NCBI GenBank assembly: GCA_014905825.1
Contig: JACGCN010000057.1
Coordinates: 62,001 to 126,000 of the forward strand
DNA from: Lyophyllum atratum
Taxonomy: Eukaryota; Basidiomycota; Agaricomycetes; Agaricales; Lyophyllaceae
Length of the DNA stretch: 64,000 nt
Direction: 5' to 3'
Positions 38,375-50,800 of this stretch are shown here, piece after piece. Position 1 is the first letter of the stretch; each line of letters begins with the position of its first letter. The notes under the pieces are model-generated. The model was not told where the DNA came from. It saw only the letters and a program-made list of their open reading frames with translations, and searched no databases. The position numbers were made by a program, and so were the translations under genes.

Positions 38375-40852
38375 TTACAATTTCTCGCCTTCCGGATCCT
38401 GGATCCCAGTCTTCATCCAGATCCTCGTGGCAGTTTGATTGCCTGAAATGCGTGCGTCTCCGAGGCCAAGAGACACAAATGTCTCATCGAGACCTCCCAG
38501 TGTGGCGCCAGCTTGTACGAGCAAGTCCACCGCTTCCTCATGACCCTGTCGGGCAGCCTATAATAAGGACGTGAGGATCGGTCACTGCAAAGAGAAATCT
38601 TGTACACACATAATATAGCGCCGTATGTCCAAGTAGATCGCGGAGATGCACCAGCGCACCAGAATGAAGCAACAGATCAACAGCCCGAATACTCCCATTT
38701 AAGCTCGCAGCATGGAGCGGGGTCTGTCCCGTCGCTGGGTCGAGACAGTTCACAATTCCGCCTGCAACATTCAAGGTCATAGACTTGTGTTGCTCAGGAC
38801 TATCGGACCCGCCGAGTGCATCGAGTGCATCGAGGCAGAACTGTACACTCTTGATGTCGTCTCTCGCTGCTGCCACATGGATGAGGAACGGTATAAGCAC
38901 CGCTTCTGTGTTCGCAGCCTCCGCAGCTGTCCACGTCCACGGCGCTGTGGCATCGCGCGCGGATTCCTCCAGTGTCTCTGGCGATGATATGGTGATCTGC
39001 GGCGAGCGAGAGGGGGGTTGGGTGAGGCGCACAAATTCGGAGAGTACAACTTGGAAGCTCTCCGCTGCAAGCTCGACAGAAGGCGGATGGGATGGCGCGG
39101 ACCGTGAAGGACGCGTGAGTTCCCCGCGAAGAGGTGTAGAAATGAGTTCCCGGACTTCCTCAACAGATAGTTCCGGTTTAGATAACAAGTAGCCAAGCTT
39201 CGCGAGCGCGCACTAGTTGCAGTAATGTCAGTAATACATCGTGTGATATATAATCGTAACCATACCTCTGGAGTCATATCATGGCCGGAAACGACGCCCG
39301 CTTGCAGCATTGTCCTTCCGGTTTCATATGCATCAGAGACAGAACCCTTTGGGCATTGGGTAATCGCAACAACGACGACACCGCGATCGCACGCCTCCTT
39401 GAGCGCTTGCATCAGATCTACGCGCTGGGGTGCGTTTCCACCCCCGAATGTCTCCAAAACAACCCCGCGGATCGGTGGCAAGAAGAAGGCTCTTATCGTG
39501 GTAATTGAAATCCCTGGGAAGAGGCGCAAAGTTGCGACGTGAGGGCTCATCTCTATCGAGGAGATATATCAGTAAAAAATCCCTTGATAATCAATGTTGG
39601 TGGGTGTTACGTTTGTGAACATGGAATCGGCGCAGACTTGTTTGCCGCAGTACATCGTTCCAGTCGACGACAATATCAATACCGACTGGGGTAATTTCAA
39701 CCAAAGATGGACAAAATGCTGCGAGCTGATAGGCGCACCATTGACGAGAGGCGGGAAATTAGGACTGCCAAATGCATTCAGGTCGTAAGATGACATCTTG
39801 GTCACCCTGTTTCCGCGGTATAGGGTGTGGTTAAAGTACACGCAGCATTCTGTGCAAGATTAACGTAAAGGCAACAACTGAGTTCAGAACTTCAACACAC
39901 CTGGTATGACGTAGTGACCAGCAATGGTGAGTGCTCCCATAAAATTATCTACAGCATCATTGCGCAGTTGGGACATCGGTATTTGAGCGCCCGTCAAGAT
40001 CTGAGACGAGATCAAGAGATGCAGACGAGAAGTTCAGAAACATGATCATACCACGGTCTTCCCGAGATCCTCTAACATAAAACTAAGTGCACTGGAAGAG
40101 TACGCCATAGTATCTGTGCCATGTAGGACCACAAACGCGTCAAACGTGTAGTTGAGCTCGATCTCAGTAGCGATGCGAACCCAGTCTAGGTGATGTGCAC
40201 TGTTTGAGCAAGGAAGCAGTGGTTTGTGCGACATGGACGACCTACCATCTATATCTATGTTGCTGCTATCTAATAGCGGGTTCCACTGTTTCGACTCGCA
40301 TCGTGAACCTATGCGAAGCACTGCAGATGGGTGCTTACTTCCAAAATCGCGTATCTGATCGATTTATTCCCCGTTCCACCAGGCACAGCACTGTACGGTG
40401 TAACCAGGCTCGGCAGATGAGCCTCATAAACATTCTCGGAGACTTGGACGCATGTCGGCTGTTTTCGATGCGGTTGAGTTGGAGCCAATGACACTGGGAC
40501 ACCGATGGGTCGTGATGATCGCACGAGTAGCATCCGCTGCGGCTTAGTCGGTGTAGTAGTGCTAGGTCCGTCTTGTGGGCTCGATCTGCCGCTTCCACTG
40601 CTCCAATTTCTAAAGCCTTGAACAGAGCCCGAGTTGGAGAACAAGGAATCTTGGTGGGGATCATGGAAACGCGTCTGGCTTCTCAGTGTCTCGGTCAGAA
40701 AGTATGGTTCCGGAACATATCCTTGGTGACCAACGAGCATGCCAATCGTCCCGCCTGCGAAGGCAGATGAGCAGGGTCCATGATTGAGGCCAGTACGAAC
40801 CTGTGTAAATTACGAGGACGCGCGCTTCATCGGCTGGCTGCGATGGCTCCAT
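38375..40852 (-). CDS. L-asparaginase with C-terminal ankyrin repeats
   Basis: The enzyme hydrolyses asparagine to aspartate and ammonia. The N-terminus, rebuilt across the intron just after ARVLVIYTG, reads [19 protein letters not shown] and carries the first catalytic Thr. A Ser/Pro-rich insert follows. The second active-site block is [20 protein letters not shown] (40110-40160 area), then [33 protein letters not shown] and the fungal [19 protein letters not shown]. The C-terminal third has ankyrin repeats ([42 protein letters not shown]). This layout is typical of type I fungal/animal asparaginases with ankyrin tails. There is no signal peptide, so it is probably cytosolic. It is head-to-head with TRP5; the two ATGs are 184 bp apart. 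Confidence 0.93.
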
Positions 40853-41036
40853 TTGCGATGTCTGGATGTATGAACGTAACTTTGATAACAGCGGACGTAC
40901 TAACGGAACAATCCATGTGTTGCCCTTATTCGGCTAGATAATAGTAGATTGATCGAAACGTGGCTCGCTTAGATCGATATAATTTGAGCCGCCAAAATCT
41001 TCGAGTCACTCCAATTGCTTACACTCTTCTACGTCA

Positions 41037-43749
41037 ATGGACGCTCTTCCCGAAGTTTTTGAAGCAAAGAAAGCAGAGGTCCGTGCCCCCTCTCAACCCC
41101 TATAACTCTAGCTCACCCTCAACGTAGGGCGTCCCCGCACTCGTCACCTTCGTAACTGCTGGCTATCCAACCCAAGATGATACCGTCCCAGTCTTGCTTG
41201 GTATGCAGGCCGGTGGAGCGGACATCATCGAGCTAGGAATGCCGTTCTCAGATCCTGTAGCCGATGGGCCTGCGATTCAGGAGACGAACTCGGTGCGTCT
41301 AGCACAATGTGCTGCCTGAACGCGTCCTGATCATCCTATACTAGGTCGCCCTCGCAAACAACGTTGAATACTCCACTGTTCTGGGGCTCCTCAGGGAAGC
41401 TCGTAAGCAAGGCCTGACTGTCCCTGTAATCCTCATGGGTAACCTATCAAGATATTACCTACTACCTACGTACTGACTAGACGGTTTAGGTTACTACAAC
41501 CCGCTGCTTGCCTACGGCGAGGACAAGGCCATCCAGGACGCAGCTGAAGCAGGAGTCAACGGCTTCATCATGGTTGATCTTCCTCCTGAGGAGGCCATCA
41601 CCTTCCGCGAGAAATGCAGGAAGGCAAAGTGAGTATGAACACGCCAAACCCTTCCTTCGTTCTCACAAAGGTTGCAGGATTGCCTACGTCCCATTAATCG
41701 CACCTTCCACAACAACTAACCGTATCAAATTCCTCGCATCAATCGCCGACACGTTCATTTACGTCGTTTCGAAGGTGACATTTCCGATGCCTTGCATTGA
41801 TGACGTGATTTTAATTCAAGCCTCATTCCAGATGGGTACCACTGGATCATCGGAAAACGCGGCTATGAACAGCCAGTTGCCTGATATCATTGCTCGTGTT
41901 CGCGAGTACGCCACCGTCCCAATAGCGGTCGGGTTTGGAGTTGCGACGCGCGACCACTTTAATACCGTGTCAGATGCCGGCGCCGATGGTGTTGTTGTCG
42001 GAAGCAGACTTGTCTCTATTCTGAAAAGCTCTGCCCCGGGAGAAGCCGCAAAAAATGTCGAATCTTACTGCCGTCAGCTATGCGGAAAAGGAGAGCCTCC
42101 TCGAGCCCGATCCCCACTTGCACCACGGCTTTCGTCTCCTATAGTTACGCCCAGCGAATCTGAGCCCCCAGCTTCCAGGGTCTCAGATTTGGCAGCGCTA
42201 CCTGCGAGGTTCGGTCAATTCGGAGGCCAATATGTGCCGGAAGCCCTCGTCGACTGTCTCGCCGAACTGGAGGAAGCACACAAGGCCGCCATCGCAGACC
42301 CCGAGTTCTGGAAAGAGTTCCAGAGCCACTTCGGATACATGAACCGACCTTCACAACTCTATTTTGCTGAGAACCTTACCAAGAATGCCGGAGGCGCGAA
42401 GATCTGGCTAAAGCGGGAAGACCTGTAAGCGAGACGCGTTGCTCGGTCGATTGTCAAATACTGACACACGGAATGGCAGGAATCATACGGGTTCGCACAA
42501 GATCAACAATGCCATAGGACAGGCAAGCGTGTCAAAAAGAACTTTCCTCGCTCTATCTTGCTAACAATAGGAATGCAATCAGATTCTCCTCGCGCGGCGG
42601 ATTGGCAAGACGCGTATTATCGCGGAAACAGGTGCCGGCCAGCATGGTGTCGCAACTGCCACCGTCTGTGCTAAATTTGGCTTGGAATGCATCATCTACA
42701 TGGGTGCGGAGGATGTCCGGCGACAAGCACTCAATGTGTTCCGGATCGAGATGCTCGGCGGAAAGGTGATATCCTCATCCCATTCGGGACCGTTCGAGCG
42801 TGCTCACAGTATACCTTATCTTATCGCAGGTCATTCCCGTCCATTCGGGCTCGTGCACGCTGAAGGATGCGGTGAACGAGGCCATGCGGGATTGGGTCAC
42901 CAACTTGGCGACCACGCACTACCTTGTGGGATCAGCAATCGGGCCGCATCCGTTCCCGACCATCGTCCGCGATTTCCAGAAGGTCATCAGTGAGGAGATC
43001 AAGCTCCAGATGCAAGCAGCGGCGGGTAAGCTCCCAGATGTTGTCGTCGCATGCGTGGGTGGAGGAAGCAATGCCATCGGCACATTCTACAACTTTATTG
43101 GTGACAAAAGCGTCCGCCTCGTCGGTGTAGAGGCGGGAGGAGAAGGTGCGTAATCTCGAGGTGGTTAGCATTAACTTTTACGACACTAAGGTTGCGCGAT
43201 CAGGTATCGATGGTGACCGCCACAGTGCCACGCTGTCCATGGGTCAGCCGGGTGTCCTACATGGTGTCAGGACGTATATCCTCCAGTCTAAGACAGGTCA
43301 GATAATCGAGACACACTCGATCAGTGCAGGTCTCGACTACCCTGGTGTTGGACCTGAGCACGCCTGGTTGAAAGATTCAGGGAGAGCAGAGTATGTGGTC
43401 GCTACGGATGAGGAGGCTCTCCGTGGATTTAGAATGATCACTCAGCAGGAGGGTATCATTCCTGGTGCGTATTTCTGCTCTATGATGTCACCGAAATGCC
43501 GCTGATGCTGGAAATATAGCCCTGGAGTCTTCCCATGCTATTTGGGAAGGTGTTCGCCTCGCCTCAACGTTGCCGAAGGACAATGACATCGTCATCGTAA
43601 GTCTTCGAATCATCTGACGAAACGATGACCCTGACAGTTGGATTTAGTGCTTATCTGGTCGGGGAGACAAGGACGTCGAGCAGATCTCCGAGCTTTTGCC
43701 CAAGTGGGCCGATATCCTGGACTGGCACGTATCCCCGCACGCAGTCTAG
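41037..43749 (+). CDS. TRP5: Bifunctional tryptophan synthase (alpha-beta fusion)
   Basis: The protein of about 700 residues catalyses the last two steps of tryptophan synthesis. The alpha (TrpA) half comes first: [31 protein letters not shown] with the catalytic Glu, [22 protein letters not shown] and [15 protein letters not shown] Pro/Ser linker follows at 42090-42180. The beta (TrpB) half begins [20 protein letters not shown], with the PLP lysine in [18 protein letters not shown], then [27 protein letters not shown] and [12 protein letters not shown]. The order alpha then beta is normal for fungi. Exon 1 is short (41037-41078), followed by about ten introns. It shares a short intergenic region with asparaginase. 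Confidence 0.97.
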
Positions 43750-43965
43750 TGTGCGGCTGGGCTGTATAGAGTTTCCCGAGGGACTAGACTGTGGAATTGT
43801 AGAAAATTAGAAAACAATGTACAGACATGGACTTGGCTTATAGTTACTTGCAATGTGATTGGATGATCATGACTAGCTCCAAATCGGGAAGGTGATCGAC
43901 AAATTCTGACTCCTGCCATTCTTGTGCTCTTGAGCCACCCATCTTGCCCCCCAGTTCTCCATACC

Positions 43966-45410
43966 ATGTCGTCTGATACCTTTGGTGGTGCAAGCCAACG
44001 TTCCGTAGAAAATCTTGCTTCACGATTGCGGCGCCGGTCAGTGGAGTCCAACTGAACGATCAAATCCAAGTAAACTAAGATTCAGGCCATAGGCAACTTG
44101 TTGGCTCGCGAGCAACAGCACTAGAAACACTGCTTGTACTGCGGCAAGTTGTGTCAAAAGCCAGATTCTCGAATATGGAGCAGCTAGTGGAGATCATCCG
44201 AAGCGTCGGACGGAGACTCGTCGAGGCGCAACCTAAAGGTGTCTCATTCAAATCCATACCTCGCCGCGATGCGATCGCGGATGCTCATGCCAGGATCTAC
44301 CAGAACACTCCGTCGGGAACACAGTCCGTAAGGTCCTGCACCATATACGGGAAGAGTATCACACTGCAACGGGAACAAACGCCGCGACGACCCCGCAGAC
44401 GTTTTCGATCGCTAAATTCGTGCTCCTGGGGCAACCGCGGCAACACACTATCGCACCCAAGACGGAAGGAAAGGGGACGCTGAAAGAAAACGATCCGGAC
44501 GATCCAGATTCGTTTGCACGTGGGCTGAAGCCTGTCCTCATGGAAGCCATCCAGGATGTCTTGGACGAACTAGAAACCGTGTACGACAACGTCTCGAAAA
44601 ACGCGAAAGACCACATACATTCCGAGTGAGCCCAAAGGTTGCTCACTCGCTTAGATTACTGATCTATCTGAAGTGAGATCATCTTAACCCTTGGAGGGTC
44701 TAAAACGGTGGAGGCCTTCCTGAAATCGGCAGCGCACCACAGAAAATACACTGTAATGGTTGCAGAGACTGCACCGACGTTTGTCCTTGACTCTCTTCTC
44801 CGCTACCCCTCCTGATCTGTAAACACAGATATGGCGGACGCGAAATGGCACAGTCCCTATCCTCTGCTGGCATCTCGACATTCCTCATCCCCGATTCCTC
44901 CATGTTTGCTATCATGTCTCGCGTTAACAAGGTCATCCTCGGTGCCCACGCTATCTTCGCCAACGGCGGCATGTTCGCCACCTCAGGATCGCTCATCGCC
45001 GCGACGGCCGCCCAGGCACATCGGACGCCTGTTGTGGTCTGCGCGGGACAGTTCAAGCTCACGCCACTATGGAATCTGTATCATGACTACGGCGCGCTCG
45101 ATTTCGGTGACCCGAACAGCGTGCTGGGTTTTGAGGAGGGAGATTTGGTGGACAAGGTGGAGGTTGTGAATCCGTATTATGATTATATCGCACCTGAAAT
45201 GATCGATGGATTCATCACGAATGAGTATGTCATCTTCTTTGTCAGTGTCAACCATTTGCTAACAACCCTGCTTTATAGTGGAGATCATCCTCCATCATCC
45301 ATTTATCGGTATGTATGGCCACTGTACCTTTCACAACTTCAGACTGAAGCCTTGACTTATTTCCTAGACTTCTCAAGGAAACCTATGACGACGAAGACAC
45401 CGAGCTATGA
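43966..45410 (+). CDS. GCD7: Translation initiation factor eIF2B subunit beta
   Basis: Seven exons (43966-44036, 44093-44238, 44304-44625, 44674-44778, 44829-45224, 45279-45308, 45368-45410) give 370 residues. eIF2B-beta is part of the regulatory core of the eIF2 guanine-nucleotide exchange factor. Hallmarks are [67 protein letters not shown], the Rossmann-like [32 protein letters not shown], and [20 protein letters not shown] near the C-terminus. GREMA and NPYYDY fit beta rather than alpha or delta subunits. The acceptor at 44303 is chosen over 44293 because only it keeps the frame open. The last two exons are 30 and 43 nt. Confidence 0.95.
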
Positions 45411-45498
45411 TTCCTTCCGATATTAGAGTGCTGTGTGTATACCTAGGTTGTAAATTATCTAACATAACGTTCAGCTGATAGGCCCATCTCGGGGGTCT

Positions 45499-48400
45499 TC
45501 ATTTCTTATTGCTCAAGATATCAAAGAAGGCCTCTTGTGGGAGGTCAACTTTGCCCATCTTCTTCATTTTGCGTTTACCCTCTTTTTGATTTTCGAGATG
45601 CTTCATCTTGCGCTCATAATGTCCTAGGACGCGATCAACTCGGTGTCATCAATCAAGATGACTGAGTTCAGCCTACCTCCGTACAACCCTGCCGTGACAT
45701 CTGCACGCATAGCACTGAGGGTCTCGCGTGCAAGCACTTTGCGGCCAATGGCAGCTTGAATGGGCACCTCAAACATCTGCCTGGGAATGACTTTGTCTGT
45801 AGAAGCACACCATGAATAAACGACCGAGGAACGGTTCACTCTATTCCCACACTCACGAAGCTTCTTCACCCATTCACGGGCGATTTTATCTTGTGCTGAC
45901 CTATGCACGATGATGGCCAGTGCGTCAACTGGCTTCGCATTTAACAAAAATGACATCTATGAGAAACGAAGCGGCTTGATGAGCCATCCGGAAAATCACA
46001 ATGAGCCAATCGGACGGTGGAACTACCTTCGCTAGATCGCTCTGTTTATAACCTGCGGCTTCGTAGCTAAAAAGCAGATCGATGAGGACTCGGTGGCTAC
46101 GGCGGCAATACGCACACGACTTACTCGAAGCTCGCAAATCCTGAGCTGCGACTCTTGAGCTGGTCGAAGAAGTTCGTCACGATTTCGCTCAAAGGGATCG
46201 TACAAGTCAGGATAATCCGCGACGAGGAAGCCGTTCCCGAATCCAGATAGCGGTGATCTAGATCCTCGGCCCGATGAGAGAAACAAAGTTCCATCATGTC
46301 TCCGAAGTATTCTGGATGCATGTCATATCGTCGTTAGCTCCTTATAAATAAATAGCCACGCCGATCTACCTTCTGGTACGATTATCGAGGCTCTGACAAT
46401 CGGCTCTTGAATCTCCTTCACCCTCGAAGCGGTATCTGAAGTCTCCGGAAATTCAGTGGGATTGCTGACAAACACCTCCGTATTGTCACGGTAGATCACT
46501 TAGGAAAATTAGCCCGAAGGTCTTCTCTGAGTTCCAACCACTTACATTTATAGGGCACAGTCGGCGCAGTGATGATGATATTCGCATCATACTCATCCTC
46601 GAGCCTCTGGCGAAATACGTCCATATGAAGCGTGCCGAGGAACCCAAGACGGCAGCCCTGGCCGAGCGCAGACGAGGACTCTCTTTGGACGGTAACGCTT
46701 CGATCTGTCAGAGTAAGCTAATTTAACTATAAGTAAACCTGTGGTGTGGAGTTGCAAATGCGAGGAGACGTACGCGTTTAATTGACTCCTCGAGCTTGGG
46801 AAAATCGCTGCTGTCAACAGGGAAGACACCAGCGAAGACCTGGAGCTATGTCAGCGGGGAAACGTATACCATAGGTATGATAACGAACCATGGCCTTCGC
46901 AGGTTGGAATCCAGGTAAAGGTTCCACGGGTTCACCAACACGGTATATCGTGTCGCCAATATGAGCTGTTTAGGTCTTAGACGATCTGTCCCTCCGAGGT
47001 TCGGAAAACTTTACCTTCGGAGGATTCTTTCATGTTACAGGCGATGTAGCCGACCTGGCCAGTATGCAGGCTGTCTGCCGGGACCTCTTCTGGGTGCATT
47101 ATTCCCAACTCTGTCACCTCGTACTTTTTGCGAGTGTGACAAGAAGCAATCTTATCTCCTAGAAAATCCCCGCCTGTTAAGAAACTACGTTCGGAAAATT
47201 TTGATAGCATGATATACCTTTTCGGAGTATACCCTCCTGGACATTCACTAGCGAAATAACGCCGCGATATCTATCGTATCTAGGAGAAAACATAAGTCAA
47301 CATACGAAATAGAGGACGGTGCGAACATACAAAGAATCAAACAGAAATGCTTTCAGGGGCGCTGTGGTGCTACCGGCTGGAGGGGGAATACGAGTAATGA
47401 TAGCCTCCAAGACGCTATCAACACCTTTGCCTGTCTTGGCGGAGATGTGAATTATGTCTTCTGGGTCGATGCCAAACGTTGACTGCATCTGAGCAGCTAT
47501 CCGTTCAGGTTGAGCGGCAGGGAGATCTATCTACCAAGGGGTTATAGTAATATAAGTAAAACGATCGGAGGGGATTCACGGACCTTGTTGAGGACGGGAA
47601 TAATCGTGAGGCCTCGTTCTTTCGCGTTGTGATATACTGATATTGACTGCGCTTGCACGCCCTGGCTAGCATCGACCTGGTGACCTTTCAGAGGTGCGGC
47701 CAACGCAGGTGGAATGGCGACATACAAGTAAAAGGGCCCCCTGGCAAGCCGCTAACGATCTCGATACTTCCCACGCAAAGTCCACATGTCCCTGTGGCAA
47801 GGTGATTACTTGGATTTACTATACTGACCAGTTATTTTAGTCACTGACGGGTGTATCTATGAGATTTAACATATGGTCGCGGCCGCCGAAGTTGTAGACC
47901 ATACTAGAGAGGGTTGGTTAGTACTTGTAGTGCCGAGAGAATAGTAACAAGTAGCCCACCTAGCTGTCTGGGCTTTGACTGAAGACTAGTTCGTCAGTAG
48001 TAAGCTCGTTGAGGCCCGAGCGAAATGCTGACCTGTAATTCCGCGTTCTCTCTCCACCTTCAGTTTGTCCAGCACCTGTTCATTCTTCCCACTTTGTTTC
48101 TTTTGTATCGTGCCCGTCAGCTAGATAGCGAATGAGTCCCCGTTCACTAGTGGTAGTCGGAGGTCGACCAACCTCTAACAGCCTATGCCTAAATTAGCAT
48201 GAAATAGAATGACAACATGGCTGCACTCACCGGTCAGCCAGAGTAGATTTACCATGATCTGAGCATCAATAATGTAAGAAAGCACAGTTGAGCAAGAAAG
48301 TCCCCGAGCTAATTACCAATGTGAGCAATTATAGAGAAGTTTCTGACCGATGAGTCAATATTATAGCACATATATCTGTCTACCACATACCTGAGGACGT

Positions 48401-48545
48401 CACATGTATACTGCTCCATCGCGAGTGGCTTTGACGCGTCTCTTCGGAGCGAATTGCTGAAGTATCGTGACCGTGAACGACAGCTATGAAGTGGGCATTC
48501 GAGGACTCGGAGACAGGCTCTCTGCCAAGAAGAGAGATAGAACAT
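45499..48545 (-). CDS. GUF1: Mitochondrial elongation factor 4 (GUF1/LepA)
   Basis: The protein is a translational GTPase of about 650 residues that back-translocates mitochondrial ribosomes. The N-terminus is Arg/Ser-rich, as in a mitochondrial presequence. GTPase motifs, some split by introns, are [54 protein letters not shown] and [13 protein letters not shown]. Later blocks are [91 protein letters not shown] and the LepA-specific C-terminal domain with [13 protein letters not shown] and [21 protein letters not shown]. The end is Lys-rich ([20 protein letters not shown]). The P-loop region is interrupted by an intron inside AHID/HGKST. It converges on eIF2B-beta, with 88 bp between stops. 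Confidence 0.96.
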
Positions 48546-48758
48546 TCGTATCGGTCTATTCAGACGGGCGTTCCCTCTGAGGTTTAGGTAGGTTTGGGCT
48601 TCTGGCTGTTGTAATGGGTGCAGGTCATTAGAGCAGTTGGCAAAAAGTAAATGGCTTTGTCAGCAACATCATCTCTTCTTCCACACTCGTGAACACGCTT
48701 GACCCGAAACAGACCAACTACTACTACTACTACTTCACGATCTTTGATTCGTATAGCC

Positions 48759-49370
48759 ATGTCTCTCGCGGAAGCATCAGAAGCGCGCAAGGCACGTCTT
48801 CTGGCTCTGAGGCAGCGAAAGGCAGGAGAAGCTTCAGAGCAGTACGCACCATCACTACTCGACATTTGCGTGTGCTCATGATATTCTGCATAGAGAACTC
48901 GTCATAAAAAGCCGTAACTTTGATCCAGAGTCGCGTACCCTCCGCAAACGCGACCCGGTGAAGGACACGGATGATACTATCGAGAGGAACGTGGAAGGCC
49001 TTGCTGAAACAATCATAGCTGAAGACGAGCAACGAAGAGCCCAAGAGCTGGTTCGTAACCATCCGATCTTTAGGTTACTCTCAGCTTAATACGTGGCCTC
49101 AGGACGTCTTCAATATTGCTCCGAAACGGCCAAATTGGGACCTCAAGCGCGATATGGAGAAAAAGCTGGCAAAGCTGGAACGAAGAACGCAGGAGTCTAT
49201 CCATACGTTGATTCGTGAGTTCTGATGCGCTTCTGTACGGTGCTATCTAACAATGACGTCCAGGTCAACGCCTCGCCGCGCAGAAGGGAGAATCGGACGA
49301 TCTGGTGGGCGCTATGAAGGCGCAGGAGAGGCAAATCGCTTCTGAAGACCTGTCTGATGAAGAAGAGTAA
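48759..49370 (+). CDS. cwf18: Splicing factor Cwf18/CCDC12
   Basis: Four exons (48759-48841, 48894-49050, 49103-49214, 49264-49370) give 152 residues. Cwf18/CCDC12 is a small NTC-associated component of the active spliceosome. The sequence begins SLAEASEARKARLLALRQRK and continues with LVIKSRNFDPESRTLRKRD. The family-specific IAPKRPNWDLKRDMEKKLAK is followed by TLIRQRLAAQKGE. The acidic end is SEDLSDEEE. The 5' flank carries a short ACT repeat at 48717-48734. It is divergent from GUF1, with 213 bp between ATGs. Confidence 0.93.
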
Positions 49371-49848
49371 TGGCAATATGTATCAGTACGCTTTCATTAT
49401 CTGTACACTTGTATCACCAGTATTAATATAAAGTTGTCGCCGGCCGTAGTGTGATACCCAGTAGCGCATGGTAATGGCCCCAGACTTAGGCCCTGGGCTC
49501 GTGCCTTCTCATATATGGATCTACCGTTTACCTATACACCGCAGAGCTTTCTACGAGAGGATCTTCTAGGCGTTCCTCGTGAAGTATGCCCCTTCCCTTC
49601 GCGAAGGTTTTTCTGCTAAGGCATGGAGGCCATCTTCAGCAGCATTCCCGATCACATATACCAATACCGACTTCCTTCGAATCTTCTTGATAGTGGTCGG
49701 TATGAAATGTTTTCAACGTGTTTCCCAGGATGTACACGAATCGATCGATTGAAGCTGGTGCAAATCTACAACGCTCACCCGCTTTTGCTCCGCCATCCCG
49801 ATACCCTCTGACACCAAGAAGATGATCCACACTGCATGCCAAACTATT

Positions 49849-50800
49849 CTATAGGATGAGTCTGGAATTCAACATCTGTATCACTCTGTCATCTTCCGGC
49901 AACCTCCCTACACTGGAATGCGGCGACATCATGAAGCCATTGTGTGTCTCAGGTACGGTCAGCTGCAAAGAAGGTAGTAAAGGTACGCGATTCTCCTTGC
50001 GACCATTATACGAGCTCGTTTGCCGGAGGGTAGGAACATCTTCATCGCTCCGTGATCTCGCGTTCCCGCTTCGGTATATTCCAGACGGCACTATGATTCT
50101 TCGCAGCAATGGATCTCGATCCACGGTCGGAAGCGTCGCCAATCCGGAATATGTGAAGTACGCCGTCAGATGCCATTTCTGTGGCTTCATACGTGGATCA
50201 GGCGATACCCAGGCCGAGTATGCTTGTTTCACCAATCCCGGATGTTGAACTGTGGTACGGTCCTGATGTGATAGGGCAGATGAAGAAGGGCCATTGCGAG
50301 GCGCACTATCGACGAAACGAAATGTTTGAGATCTGATGACCGATAGTGTCAACATCGATATGCAAAGCACGACACTGTTGGGCTCACCGATTCATTGGGT
50401 CAGACGATGCCTGAACCGTATCAAAGGGGAGTTTCTCATCGTAAAAGAGATAAGGCTTGAGCGTAAGTGTTAGCTTCTTCTCTGATGTTTACAGCGAAAA
50501 ACAGGTTACCTCTCGCATTCTGCTCTGCCCCCATATCCGTCCATCTATAGGTGTATGCTCAACTTCAAGGTTGTAACTCGGGAGGATGGATATTAGCTTA
50601 CCAGTCCATCTTTTTAAACCAGCGTCGTCCTCGCATTCGATCCAGACGAAGATAGCTCCAGAACGGACGACGTGACCTCGCTCCGTTTCATCGAGCCTTC
50701 GTATGATAGGACGGAGAAATCCTTGTCGAACTGCTTCGAAGACGACGTGTGCATCGTGAGCGTCTCTAACGTGGAGGTGGGGGTGTGTAGCTTGTTGCAT
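49849..50800 (-). CDS. WOPR-domain transcription regulator (Gti1/Pac2 family)
   Basis: WOPR proteins (Wor1, Ryp1, Gti1, Pac2) are fungal DNA-binding regulators of morphology and development. The first WOPR box is HVRDAHDAHVVFEAVRQGFL, ETERGHVVRSGAIFVWIE and GLKRWTDGRIWGQSRMR. The second part is PYLFYDEKLPFD, LVKQAYSAWV and WHLTAYFTYSGLATLPTVD, then LLRRIIVPSGIYRSG. Three introns lie between them. The C-terminus after the domain is low-complexity and its end is uncertain. The frame closes at 49849, but a 40-nt intron near 49850-49890 would extend it to about 49636. The annotated start at 50800 opens with a His/Pro stretch before the domain. It is head-to-head with elongin A across a 1.1-kb spacer. 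Confidence 0.86.

Noticed and set aside
38712..39192. Plus-strand open frames inside the asparaginase gene
   Set aside because: They are antisense shadows of the ankyrin-repeat exons.
49856..50248. Plus-strand open frame of 130 codons
   Set aside because: It is antisense to the WOPR domain, whose family motifs lie on the minus strand across the same bases.
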